From assembly GCA_021740825.1 (NCBI GenBank), contig JAIOZA010000011.1, positions 1 through 64,000 of the forward strand: a DNA stretch of 64,000 nt, in the 5' to 3' direction. This document shows positions 17,282 through 24,659 of this stretch, in pieces (within the stretch, counting starts at the first letter, position 1; each line of letters opens with the position of its first letter). The notes below the pieces were generated by a model, which searched no databases, was not told the origin of the DNA, and was given only the letters and a program-made list of their open reading frames with translations. A program made the position numbers and the translations under genes. Source of the DNA: Bacteroidia bacterium (GTDB lineage: Bacteria > Bacteroidota > Bacteroidia > B-17B0 > Aurantibacillaceae).

Positions 17282-18412
17282 TTAAGAATAAGGATGTTTT
17301 TTTATCACATCTATATCTTTTTTAATTAATTTTTGTATCCCTTTAAAATAAGGTAATTCTTCATGACTACATAATGAAATTGCCTCGCCACTCTCACCTG
17401 CTCTTCCAGTTCTACCAATTCTATGAACGTAAGCTTCTGCCTGTTCAGGAATTTCATAGTTAATGACATGCGTCAATTTATCAACATCAATTCCTCTCGA
17501 GGCAATATCGGTAGCAACTAAAACATTAATGGTTCTATCCTTAAAACCTTTTAGAGCTTTTTCTCTATTATTCTGCGATTTATTTCCGTGTATTGCTTCA
17601 CATTTAATATTCAAACCATTTAATGCTTTGGCTACTTTGTCGGCACCATGTTTTGTTCTGGTAAAAATAAGGACATGATTTATTTTATTTTCATGTAAAA
17701 TATGCTTTAACAAAGCAGGCTTTTTTGTTTTTTGAACAAAATACACGGTTTGTTTTACTAAAGTAGCTGTAGATGAAACAGGATTAACAGCTACACTAAC
17801 CGGATTATTTAAAATTGTATTAGCTAGCTTCATGATATTTGGCGCTGCCGTTGCCGAAAAAAACATAGTTTGTCTTTTTACTGGTAATTTAGCAATTACT
17901 TTTTTCATATCATTAATAAAGCCCATATCTAACATACGATCTGCTTCATCTAATACAAAATATTCAACTGAACCTAATTTAATAATTCCTTGCTGCATTA
18001 AATCTAATAAACGACCTGGAGTAGCTATTAAAATATCTATTCCTGTTTTTACAGCAACTACTTGGTGAAACTGAGAAACTCCACCAAAAATTACGGCATG
18101 TTTAAATCCCAAATTTGCACCATATTCTTTAAAATTTTCACTAATTTGGGTAGCTAATTCGCGAGTAGGCGCTAAAATCAAAGCTTTAATTTCTCTACGC
18201 TGATTTGGTTTTTTGTTAGCATCTAATAATTGTAAGATTGGCAATGCAAATGCAGCAGTTTTACCTGTGCCAGTTTGAGCACTACCAAAAATATCTTTTC
18301 CTTCTAAAATGTGTGGTATTGATTTTTCTTGAATAGGAGACGGTTCTTTGTACCCTTTTTTATCAAGCGCGTTTAAAAGCGGTTTGATTAATTTTAATTC
18401 TGTAAATGTCAT
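17282..18412 (-). CDS. DEAD-box RNA helicase, RhlE-like
   Basis: This 376-residue ATP-dependent RNA helicase has the two RecA-like domains and almost nothing beyond them. Motifs are the Q motif (KKGYKEPSPIQEKSIP), Walker A AQTGTGKT, PTRELA, DEAD in VLDEADRMLDMGF, SAT, and HRIGRTGRAG. The C-terminal extension typical of ribosome-assembly helicases is nearly absent. It acts in the cytoplasm on structured RNA, probably in ribosome biogenesis or mRNA decay. It is upstream of two cold-shock genes and carries a long leader of about 100 nt if the -7 box at 18518 is used, a feature of cold-induced messages. Confidence 0.93.
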   Translation of the reverse strand: MTFTELKLIKPLLNALDKKGYKEPSPIQEKSIPHILEGKDIFGSAQTGTGKTAAFALPILQLLDANKKPNQRREIKALILAPTRELATQISENFKEYGANLGFKHAVIFGGVSQFHQVVAVKTGIDILIATPGRLLDLMQQGIIKLGSVEYFVLDEADRMLDMGFINDMKKVIAKLPVKRQTMFFSATAAPNIMKLANTILNNPVSVAVNPVSSTATLVKQTVYFVQKTKKPALLKHILHENKINHVLIFTRTKHGADKVAKALNGLNIKCEAIHGNKSQNNREKALKGFKDRTINVLVATDIASRGIDVDKLTHVINYEIPEQAEAYVHRIGRTGRAGESGEAISLCSHEELPYFKGIQKLIKKDIDVIKKHPYS

Positions 18413-18517
18413 TAATTGTTTTTGTTGTTAATACTTTAAAAGAAAAATATAAAGTATATAAGAATGGCAATTGGCATTTACAAACATAATTTTAATACAG
18501 TCTTCAAAAGAAGTACA

Positions 18518-18525
18518 CAAATATA
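18518..18525 (-). promoter_or_regulatory. -7 promoter box of the helicase/cold-shock operon
   Basis: The minus strand reads TATATTTG. Transcription starting just after it would give a 5' leader of roughly 100 nt before the ATG at 18412. No exact -33 TTTG is seen. Confidence 0.45.
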
Positions 18526-18583
18526 AACATATTATTAACAATAACCTAATTAATTCCCGAAGTGATTAAAAGCATGGATTTTT

Positions 18584-19897
18584 CTAGCTAGATATTTCCA
18601 TTTTAATTTTTTTGTTTTTAATTTTTTCGTCTTTAATTAATTTTAAAGTTTTTATTATTTTACTTGTTTTAACTGCTACATAAGCCGAATGATCTAGCAC
18701 TTCAATTTTACCAAGTTCGTCTTTTTGCAATTGTCCTTTTTGTAATAGCATTCCAACAATATCCATTTTATTGATTTTGTCTTTTTTACCGGCGCCTATG
18801 TATAATGTTTTCCACTCGCAAGGTGCAGGCAATATTAATTGCTTAGGTAATGTTTCTTCTATAGGAACAATATCCAAAAACTTTGGTAAATGGTCGTTAA
18901 TATCCAATAAAAAATAAGATGTTCCTTCAGCATTCATACGTGCTGTTCTTCCGTTACGATGAATCATCACATCTTCCGTTGCCGGAAATTGATAATGAAT
19001 CACGGCTTCAATTTCGGGAATATCTAAACCACGTGCAGCTAAATCTGTAGTGATAAGTAAATTAATACTTCCGTTACGTAATTTAATTAATGTTTTTTCA
19101 CGATCAATTTGCTCTAAACCTCCATGATAAAAACCATGATCAACTTTGTAAATACTTAATTGTTCCGAAATTCTGTTAACAGCCTCACGATGATTACAAA
19201 ATACAATAACTGATTTTGCATTTATTCTACCTAATAATAACATCAGAGCTTCTAACTTATCATCACCTTCTACCCGAACTGATTTTACAATTAAGGATGA
19301 TTTTAACTCCTTATGTTCGGTTGTGTAATTTAATTCAATACTATTTTTTAATCCTACAAATGCCGGAATATCTTTTAATGAAGTAGCCGAAGTTAAAATT
19401 CGTTTTGTTAAGTGTTTACATTGTTCAATAATGTATTCCATTTCGTCTTTAAAACCAAACTCTAACGATTTATCAAACTCATCTAAAATCAACGTATGTG
19501 TATGATTTACATTTAAATTTTTACGGCGCAAGTGATGTGCAATTCTTCCGGGTGTACCAACTAAAACGGCCGGTGGATGCTGAAAATTATTTTCTTCAAT
19601 CCTCACTGAATGCCCACCGTAACAACAATTAATTTTATAAACGGTACTCATTTGCTTAAACACTTGTTCAATTTGAATGGCTAATTCGCGAGAAGGCACT
19701 ACTATTAATACCTGAACACCCACTTTATCAAATTTTAATACCTGAGTTATTGGCAATAAAAAAGCCAACGTTTTACCTGAACCTGTTGGAGAAACTAAAA
19801 CCACATCATTTAATTTTGGTATGGCTTCGCAAGTTGCTTTCTGCATTTCATTTAATTCGGTAATATTAAAATGCGAAAGAATAGATGTGTAGTTCAT
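18584..19897 (-). CDS. dbpA: DEAD-box RNA helicase with DbpA-type RNA-binding domain
   Basis: This 437-residue helicase is likely to work in 50S ribosomal subunit assembly. Motifs are Walker A SPTGSGKT, motif II DEFD in place of DEAD (LILDEFDKSLEFGF), TSAT and HRNGRTAR. The C-terminal ~75 residues (TLYIGAGKKDKINKMDIVGMLL, then a VLDHSAYVAV strand) match the DbpA RNA-binding domain, which in E. coli DbpA recognises hairpin 92 of 23S rRNA. The start ATG at 19897 is chosen because the open frame upstream (to 20080) runs through a palindromic repeat and into the start of the divergent helicase gene. A -7 box sits 17 nt upstream. Confidence 0.88.
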   Translation of the reverse strand: MNYTSILSHFNITELNEMQKATCEAIPKLNDVVLVSPTGSGKTLAFLLPITQVLKFDKVGVQVLIVVPSRELAIQIEQVFKQMSTVYKINCCYGGHSVRIEENNFQHPPAVLVGTPGRIAHHLRRKNLNVNHTHTLILDEFDKSLEFGFKDEMEYIIEQCKHLTKRILTSATSLKDIPAFVGLKNSIELNYTTEHKELKSSLIVKSVRVEGDDKLEALMLLLGRINAKSVIVFCNHREAVNRISEQLSIYKVDHGFYHGGLEQIDREKTLIKLRNGSINLLITTDLAARGLDIPEIEAVIHYQFPATEDVMIHRNGRTARMNAEGTSYFLLDINDHLPKFLDIVPIEETLPKQLILPAPCEWKTLYIGAGKKDKINKMDIVGMLLQKGQLQKDELGKIEVLDHSAYVAVKTSKIIKTLKLIKDEKIKNKKIKMEISS

Positions 19898-19914
19898 TTG
19901 AGATTTATAAGCGG

Positions 19915-19922
19915 CAAATATA
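19915..19922 (-). promoter_or_regulatory. -7 promoter box of dbpA
   Basis: The minus strand reads TATATTTG, 17 nt before the ATG at 19897, which supports that start. The 34-bp palindrome at 19939-19972 covers the -33 region and upstream. Confidence 0.55.
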
Positions 19923-19938
19923 CATTTAAAATAAAGAC

Positions 19939-19972
19939 TTGGGCGTGTCCGCCAGCTGGCGGACACACCCAA
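19939..19972. repeat. GC-rich 34-bp palindrome between two divergent helicase promoters
   Basis: The core TGTCCGCCAGCTGGCGGACA is a perfect palindrome, and the flanks extend it to 34 bp with one mismatch pair that becomes a G-U wobble in RNA from the minus strand. It is strikingly GC-rich against AT-rich surroundings. From memory such TCCGCCAGCTGGCGGA elements recur in Bacteroidota genomes; copy number could not be checked. Confidence 0.75.
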
Positions 19973-20007
19973 ATTAAATAACAGAAATAATTTGAGCAAA
20001 CTCTGCG

Positions 20008-20015
20008 TATATTTG
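20008..20015 (+). promoter_or_regulatory. -7 promoter box of the second RhlE-like helicase
   Basis: TATATTTG lies 19 nt before the ATG at 20035. A TTTG occurs at 19991-19994, 13 bp upstream, which is closer than the usual -33 spacing. Confidence 0.5.
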
Positions 20016-20034
20016 AGACTTAAAAAAAACATAC

Positions 20035-21177
20035 ATGCCTTTTTCAAAACTTGGTTTATCCGACATCGTAATAAAAACATTACTTGAACAAAAATATACG
20101 CAACCCTACCCTATTCAGCAACAAGCTATTCCTGCTATTTTAGCTGGAAAAGATATTTTAGGAATTGCGCAAACTGGTTCTGGTAAAACTGCTAGTTTTG
20201 TATTACCAATTTTACAAATGTTTCAAGATGGTGTGGGTTCTAAAAACAGACACGTAAGAGCCCTGGTATTAGTGCCAACCAGAGAGTTAGCCATACAGGT
20301 AAGTGAAGTAGTAAAATTATTGAGTGCAAATTTACCTTCAAAAGTAAAGAGCATGGCAGTGTTTGGTGGTGTTTCTATCAACCCACAAATGATTGAATTG
20401 CAAGGTGTAGAAATTTTAGTAGCAACTCCTGGAAGGTTATTAGATTTAATTTCAAACAGAGCAGTTTCATTATCAGCTATTAAAATATTAGTATTAGATG
20501 AGGCTGACAAAATGTTGAATCTTGGGTTTAAAGAAGAGATGACAAAAATATTCGGCTTGCTTCCTAAAAGCCGACAAAACCTTTTGTTTTCAGCTACCTT
20601 AAGTGATGACTTAAATAATATTAATAAAAGTTTATTACGTAATCCTGTAATTGTAAAAGTTGAAGAAGAAATAAAAAATTTAGATTTAATAAAGCAGTTT
20701 GCTTATTTAATTGCTGAAGAAAAAAAGGGGCCGTTACTTCGTTATATTATCAAATCACAAAAAATTAAACAAGTTTTGATATTTGCCTCATCTGTGCATA
20801 GAGCTGATGCCATTGCTTTAAAATTAAGTCAAAATGGTATTGATGCCTTTGCAATTCATAGTAAAAAAAGTCAGGAAGCCAGAACCGAAGCTTTAAACTT
20901 TTTCAAAACAGGTAAAGTAAAAGTGTTAGTTGCAACCGATTTAATGGCGCGTGGTATTGATATTAAATTTTTACCCTACGTTATTAATTATGAATTACCG
21001 CGTTCGCCAAAAGATTATATTCATAGAATAGGAAGAACAGGAAGAGCAGAAGCATCCGGCGAAGCTATCTCATTAATTTCCCCACAAGAAGAAAATCACT
21101 TTAAAGTGATTCAAAAAAAGATAAAAAAACACGTGACCCAAATTGATGGGAATGCTATTAATGTTAAAGGATACTAG
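20035..21177 (+). CDS. DEAD-box RNA helicase, RhlE-like
   Basis: This 380-residue cytoplasmic RNA helicase is the third in this cluster. Motifs are the Q motif (YTQPYPIQQQAIP), AQTGSGKT, PTRELA, LDEADKMLNLGF, SAT, and HRIGRTGRAEASGEA. Like the helicase at 17282-18412 it has almost no C-terminal extension, and the two are clearly paralogues, although divergent in sequence. It is transcribed divergently from dbpA across a 137-bp region containing two -7 boxes and a palindrome. Three RNA helicases and two cold-shock proteins within 4.4 kb point to RNA handling at low temperature. Confidence 0.93.
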   Translation: MPFSKLGLSDIVIKTLLEQKYTQPYPIQQQAIPAILAGKDILGIAQTGSGKTASFVLPILQMFQDGVGSKNRHVRALVLVPTRELAIQVSEVVKLLSANLPSKVKSMAVFGGVSINPQMIELQGVEILVATPGRLLDLISNRAVSLSAIKILVLDEADKMLNLGFKEEMTKIFGLLPKSRQNLLFSATLSDDLNNINKSLLRNPVIVKVEEEIKNLDLIKQFAYLIAEEKKGPLLRYIIKSQKIKQVLIFASSVHRADAIALKLSQNGIDAFAIHSKKSQEARTEALNFFKTGKVKVLVATDLMARGIDIKFLPYVINYELPRSPKDYIHRIGRTGRAEASGEAISLISPQEENHFKVIQKKIKKHVTQIDGNAINVKGY

Positions 21178-21407
21178 CTATTTGTTTATCAAAGTATTGC
21201 TATAAATTTTTTAAGCCAAAAAAATGCTCATAATTTAATTACTTAATCTATTTATTTAATATGTTGCAAATTTTAGCGGTACCGTTAAAAATCTAAAAAT
21301 GTAATTAATCATATTACAAATAGATTCTTATCATTTTTATATCATTCATTGCAACGCACTTTTGTGGCCCGTCAAAGTATTAATAAAATAAAGTAGCATT
21401 TAAATTT

Positions 21408-22574
21408 ATGAATTTTACAGATCAAAAAGGTGTTTACGTATCAGGAATTGGACAACTAAAAATAGAAAAAGAATCAAAATTGAGCATAAGAGAAATGGGT
21501 GCGCTTGCAATTAACAGAGCAATGGATGATGCGGACATTGATAAATTAGATGCGATTTATTTAGGTAACATGCTTTCTGGAATAATTTCGAACCAACAAC
21601 ATCTTGGTCCGTTAGTTGCATGCCAAGCAGGCTTAAAAGGTACCGAATCAGTAACTTTAGAAGCTGCTTGCGGTTCGGGTGGAGCCGCTCTGCGCGCAGG
21701 ATACATGGCTATTATGAGTGGCTTATGTGACAATGTAGTTGTATGTGGATTAGAAAAAATGTCTCATCACGATAAAAATTTTGTTAGCCAATCTATTGCA
21801 ACTGCATCTGATTGGGAAAAAGAAGGTAGCAATGGTGAAACGTTTGTGACCCTTAATTCAAAACTAATGGATATGTATATAAATAAATATAAAATTAATC
21901 CCGACTCATTTGGAATGTTTGGAGTAAACGCACATCATAATGGCTATTCCAATTCAAATGCATTGTTTCAAAAAAAAATTACATTAGATCAATATTTAGA
22001 TTCTAAATTTATTTCAGGACGAGTTCGATTATATGATGCATCGCCAATATGCGATGGAGCCGCAGCTATTGTTTTATCAAAACACCCACCTCATAAAAAG
22101 AAAAAACAAGTAAAAATAACAGCATCTTCATCCGCTACAGAACATGTTGGAATAAACGACCGAACTTCGCCTCTTGCAGCAGAAGGAATAAAACAATCAG
22201 GACAAAAAGCATATAAAATGGCTGGCATAACAGCAAAAGACGTAGATGTTTTTGAATTGCACGATGCATATTCTATTATTTCAACGCTATCACTAGAAGC
22301 AATGGGATTTGCCGAACCAGGTGAAGGTTGGAAATTAGCAGCAGATGGTGATATTTTTTTAGAAGGTAAAATACCTATTTCAACTTTTGGTGGCTTAAAA
22401 GCAAGAGGTCATGCTATTGGAGCATCTGGTGTATACCAGGCTATTGAAACATACTTGCAACTTACGGGGACCGCAGGTAATAATCAAATAAAAAACGAAC
22501 CTAGAATTGGATTAGTTCAAAGTATTGGTGGAACTGCTTCAACTACATTAACTCATGTGCTTATGGCTGAATAG
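21408..22574 (+). CDS. Thiolase family protein (acyl-CoA acetyltransferase type)
   Basis: This 388-residue soluble thiolase-fold enzyme probably makes or cleaves 3-ketoacyl-CoA. The nucleophilic cysteine is in LEAACGSGGAALRAG (residue about 87), the catalytic His region is VFELHDAYSI, and the C-terminal GHAIGASGVYQ motif is present. The sequence is of the SCP-x/archaeal acetyl-CoA acetyltransferase branch rather than PhaA/FadA, because it has the HDAYS box and an FGMFGVNAHHN segment. No partner HMG-CoA synthase or DUF35 protein is adjacent. It stands alone after a 230-bp gap in which no clear promoter box was found, and converges with the barrel gene at 22600. Confidence 0.85.
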   Translation: MNFTDQKGVYVSGIGQLKIEKESKLSIREMGALAINRAMDDADIDKLDAIYLGNMLSGIISNQQHLGPLVACQAGLKGTESVTLEAACGSGGAALRAGYMAIMSGLCDNVVVCGLEKMSHHDKNFVSQSIATASDWEKEGSNGETFVTLNSKLMDMYINKYKINPDSFGMFGVNAHHNGYSNSNALFQKKITLDQYLDSKFISGRVRLYDASPICDGAAAIVLSKHPPHKKKKQVKITASSSATEHVGINDRTSPLAAEGIKQSGQKAYKMAGITAKDVDVFELHDAYSIISTLSLEAMGFAEPGEGWKLAADGDIFLEGKIPISTFGGLKARGHAIGASGVYQAIETYLQLTGTAGNNQIKNEPRIGLVQSIGGTASTTLTHVLMAE

Positions 22575-22599
22575 TGGAATATTAAATACAACTTATAGA

Positions 22600-23535
22600 T
22601 TATAAATCCAATCGAAATAATAGAACAAACTGAAATATCAATCCGTCTGAAAAATCAGTATTTAATTGTTTGCGATTATCTCCTATAAAAACTAATGGAA
22701 GCGCAAAAGTCACCTTATCATTATCATCATATACTCTATATTTACGCGCAAAGGACTGACCAATTTTAGTTTGCAAACTAAAACTTTTACCAATATTAAA
22801 TTTTAAATAAGCATACAACTCGTTGGTAGATTTAGCAACATAAGAACTCTTAATATCTGGGCTAATGTTTGACAAATGATACGTTCTACCTTGTCCGTTA
22901 AAATTAACACCAACATTTAATAACGGTATAATTTTATAATTTAAATCCACTTGTAATGGCAACATTACATTAGCCTCAAATTTATTATTTTGACTTAAAT
23001 AATATAAGCCAAACATGGGGACGAAAAATGGACCGAATCGCTCAGAATTATAATATAAACCATATTTATAATGCAGATTTGCCTTTTTCTTATACTTAAA
23101 TAATGCTACTGCTCCTATCTGAAAATCTTTTTCAATTAATTGAGTAAAGTTAGAAGCTCCTTTAGGTAAAAGGATAAAAGTACTTGTAAATTTATCATTA
23201 AACTTATGGCTTACCCCTAACTTTAAATTAATTGAACTGAATGTGTGCATTTTTTGATCGGCAAATAACTTTGTTTGAATATTCTCAAATATAATCACAG
23301 TAATAAAGGTTGATTTAGAATTTATTTTAACAGGAACTGTAGCATCAACCAAAAATTCATTTAAGACAGATGAAGTTATACTACTATCAAATTTATTAAG
23401 AGGTGTAGTACCTAATTGTACTTTTAATAGCTCAACATAATTTTGAGCCATAACTACATTAGAAATGCTAAATACAATTGCTATATAACTGACATTTCTT
23501 TTAAGAGATTTTATGTAAAAAAATAACACAAACAA
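22600..23535 (-). CDS. Outer-membrane beta-barrel protein, DUF6268-like
   Basis: This 311-residue protein has an N-terminal signal (NVSYIAIVFSISNVVMAQN). The mature part is built of alternating amphipathic strands with many Tyr/Phe and Asn/Lys turns (for example YGLYYNSERFGPFFVPMFGLYYLS), ending in a terminal strand IFQFVLLFRLDL. The arrangement resembles the DUF6268 family of putative outer-membrane barrels in Bacteroidota; this assignment is from memory and unverified. It converges with the thiolase (25 bp between stops). It is separated from the glucan locus by a 203-bp gap and is not obviously part of it. Confidence 0.6.
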   Translation of the reverse strand: MFVLFFYIKSLKRNVSYIAIVFSISNVVMAQNYVELLKVQLGTTPLNKFDSSITSSVLNEFLVDATVPVKINSKSTFITVIIFENIQTKLFADQKMHTFSSINLKLGVSHKFNDKFTSTFILLPKGASNFTQLIEKDFQIGAVALFKYKKKANLHYKYGLYYNSERFGPFFVPMFGLYYLSQNNKFEANVMLPLQVDLNYKIIPLLNVGVNFNGQGRTYHLSNISPDIKSSYVAKSTNELYAYLKFNIGKSFSLQTKIGQSFARKYRVYDDNDKVTFALPLVFIGDNRKQLNTDFSDGLIFQFVLLFRLDL

Positions 23536-23738
23536 TAGTAGTTAAAGATTATAAATACTAACATAATTATTTGAAATAAAAGAAACCATAATGCTAGATA
23601 ATCTTATCATTTTTTTCATTGTTGAATTTCAAGAATGAAAAAAATATGTTAGTTTGTACTTGTAAGAAAATCATCTAAAATCAAATAAGAAATTTCAGAA
23701 GTATTAAACTAAAATTTATTAAAAAAAACTTTTTTTTA

Positions 23739-24602
23739 CTATAAAGGTATAAATCTAAATTCTTTAACAATTAACTCCACTTCATTATTATTAGATGGAG
23801 GAGCGCCATTTAGCAACCACAAATTAATTCGAGCATGTGTATCTCCTCCGGGCGCAGGAATAATTACTGGAGCAGATTGGTTTCCGCCTTCCACTTTAAT
23901 TCTAGGAGGATTTGATTTATCAAATTGCCATGTTGCTAAAGCGGTTGTCCCCGGATAATTCGGTCCTGCATAACTTGCCCAAGTTACCAATGAATCTGTC
24001 CATTTAAACGCATGGGTAGATAGTGTTTTTAATTTACTTACATTCATTATAGGATGCTTTGTGCGTTCGTAAAAAATGGTAGGATATGAAAAAGAAACTG
24101 GTTGAGCAGAATAAGTTAAAGTTAAAGTATCATTTGCACTACCCCACTTAGAAAATTCAACATCAATTTCACTGTTTGCTTGAGAATAAAAGGAAGTATT
24201 GTCCCATGTAAAAAGGCCTACAACCACATTCTTATCAATATTTGCAACATTACTAGCAACAGTAAAAACATAAGTGCCATATCCGTAATAATTATTTGAA
24301 ATCACTTCAGCACAATTCCACTTACCATTTTCATTAGTAATTTTTAAATGTAAATAACCAAGGCTATCTAAAAACACATTATTTGAAGAGTTAGAAAAAT
24401 AATTAGGTCCCGGCCCTAATTTATTATTATTGCCTGTCTTTATGTTCCATGTTATTCCTGAAAAATTAATGGTTGATGTATATGTTGGAGAAATTGGGGT
24501 TGAAACAGGATCTAATGCAGGAGGATCAGATTGCTTGCAAGAAACAAAAATCATTACTAATAGTGCACTTGCTATAAAGTTATTTTTTAAAAATGAAATC
24601 AT
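23739..24602 (-). CDS. Glycoside hydrolase family 16-like lipoprotein
   Basis: This 287-residue lipoprotein has a lipobox ending at Cys22 (MIFVSC), so it is anchored in the outer membrane. The domain fits the GH16 jelly-roll. The catalytic ExDxE motif is at residues 145-149 (SEIDVEFSKWG: nucleophile E145, assisting D147, acid/base E149), with YGYGTYVF upstream as an expected strand. GH16 enzymes include laminarinases and lichenases, which fits the adjoining GH3. It is the last gene of the minus-strand glucan operon and follows GH3 after 57 bp. The protein is shorter and more divergent than secreted laminarinases, so the exact substrate is inference. Confidence 0.78.
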   Translation of the reverse strand: MISFLKNNFIASALLVMIFVSCKQSDPPALDPVSTPISPTYTSTINFSGITWNIKTGNNNKLGPGPNYFSNSSNNVFLDSLGYLHLKITNENGKWNCAEVISNNYYGYGTYVFTVASNVANIDKNVVVGLFTWDNTSFYSQANSEIDVEFSKWGSANDTLTLTYSAQPVSFSYPTIFYERTKHPIMNVSKLKTLSTHAFKWTDSLVTWASYAGPNYPGTTALATWQFDKSNPPRIKVEGGNQSAPVIIPAPGGDTHARINLWLLNGAPPSNNNEVELIVKEFRFIPL

Positions 24603-24659
24603 ATTACACAGTTTTAATATTTTTTATTCAACTTATTTTAAAGTTCAAATGGTATAAAT

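Noticed and set aside
19898-20080. N-terminal extension of the DbpA-type helicase
   Set aside because: It passes through a palindromic repeat and overlaps the start of the divergent helicase; the ATG at 19897 with a -7 box 17 nt upstream gives the normal N-terminus.
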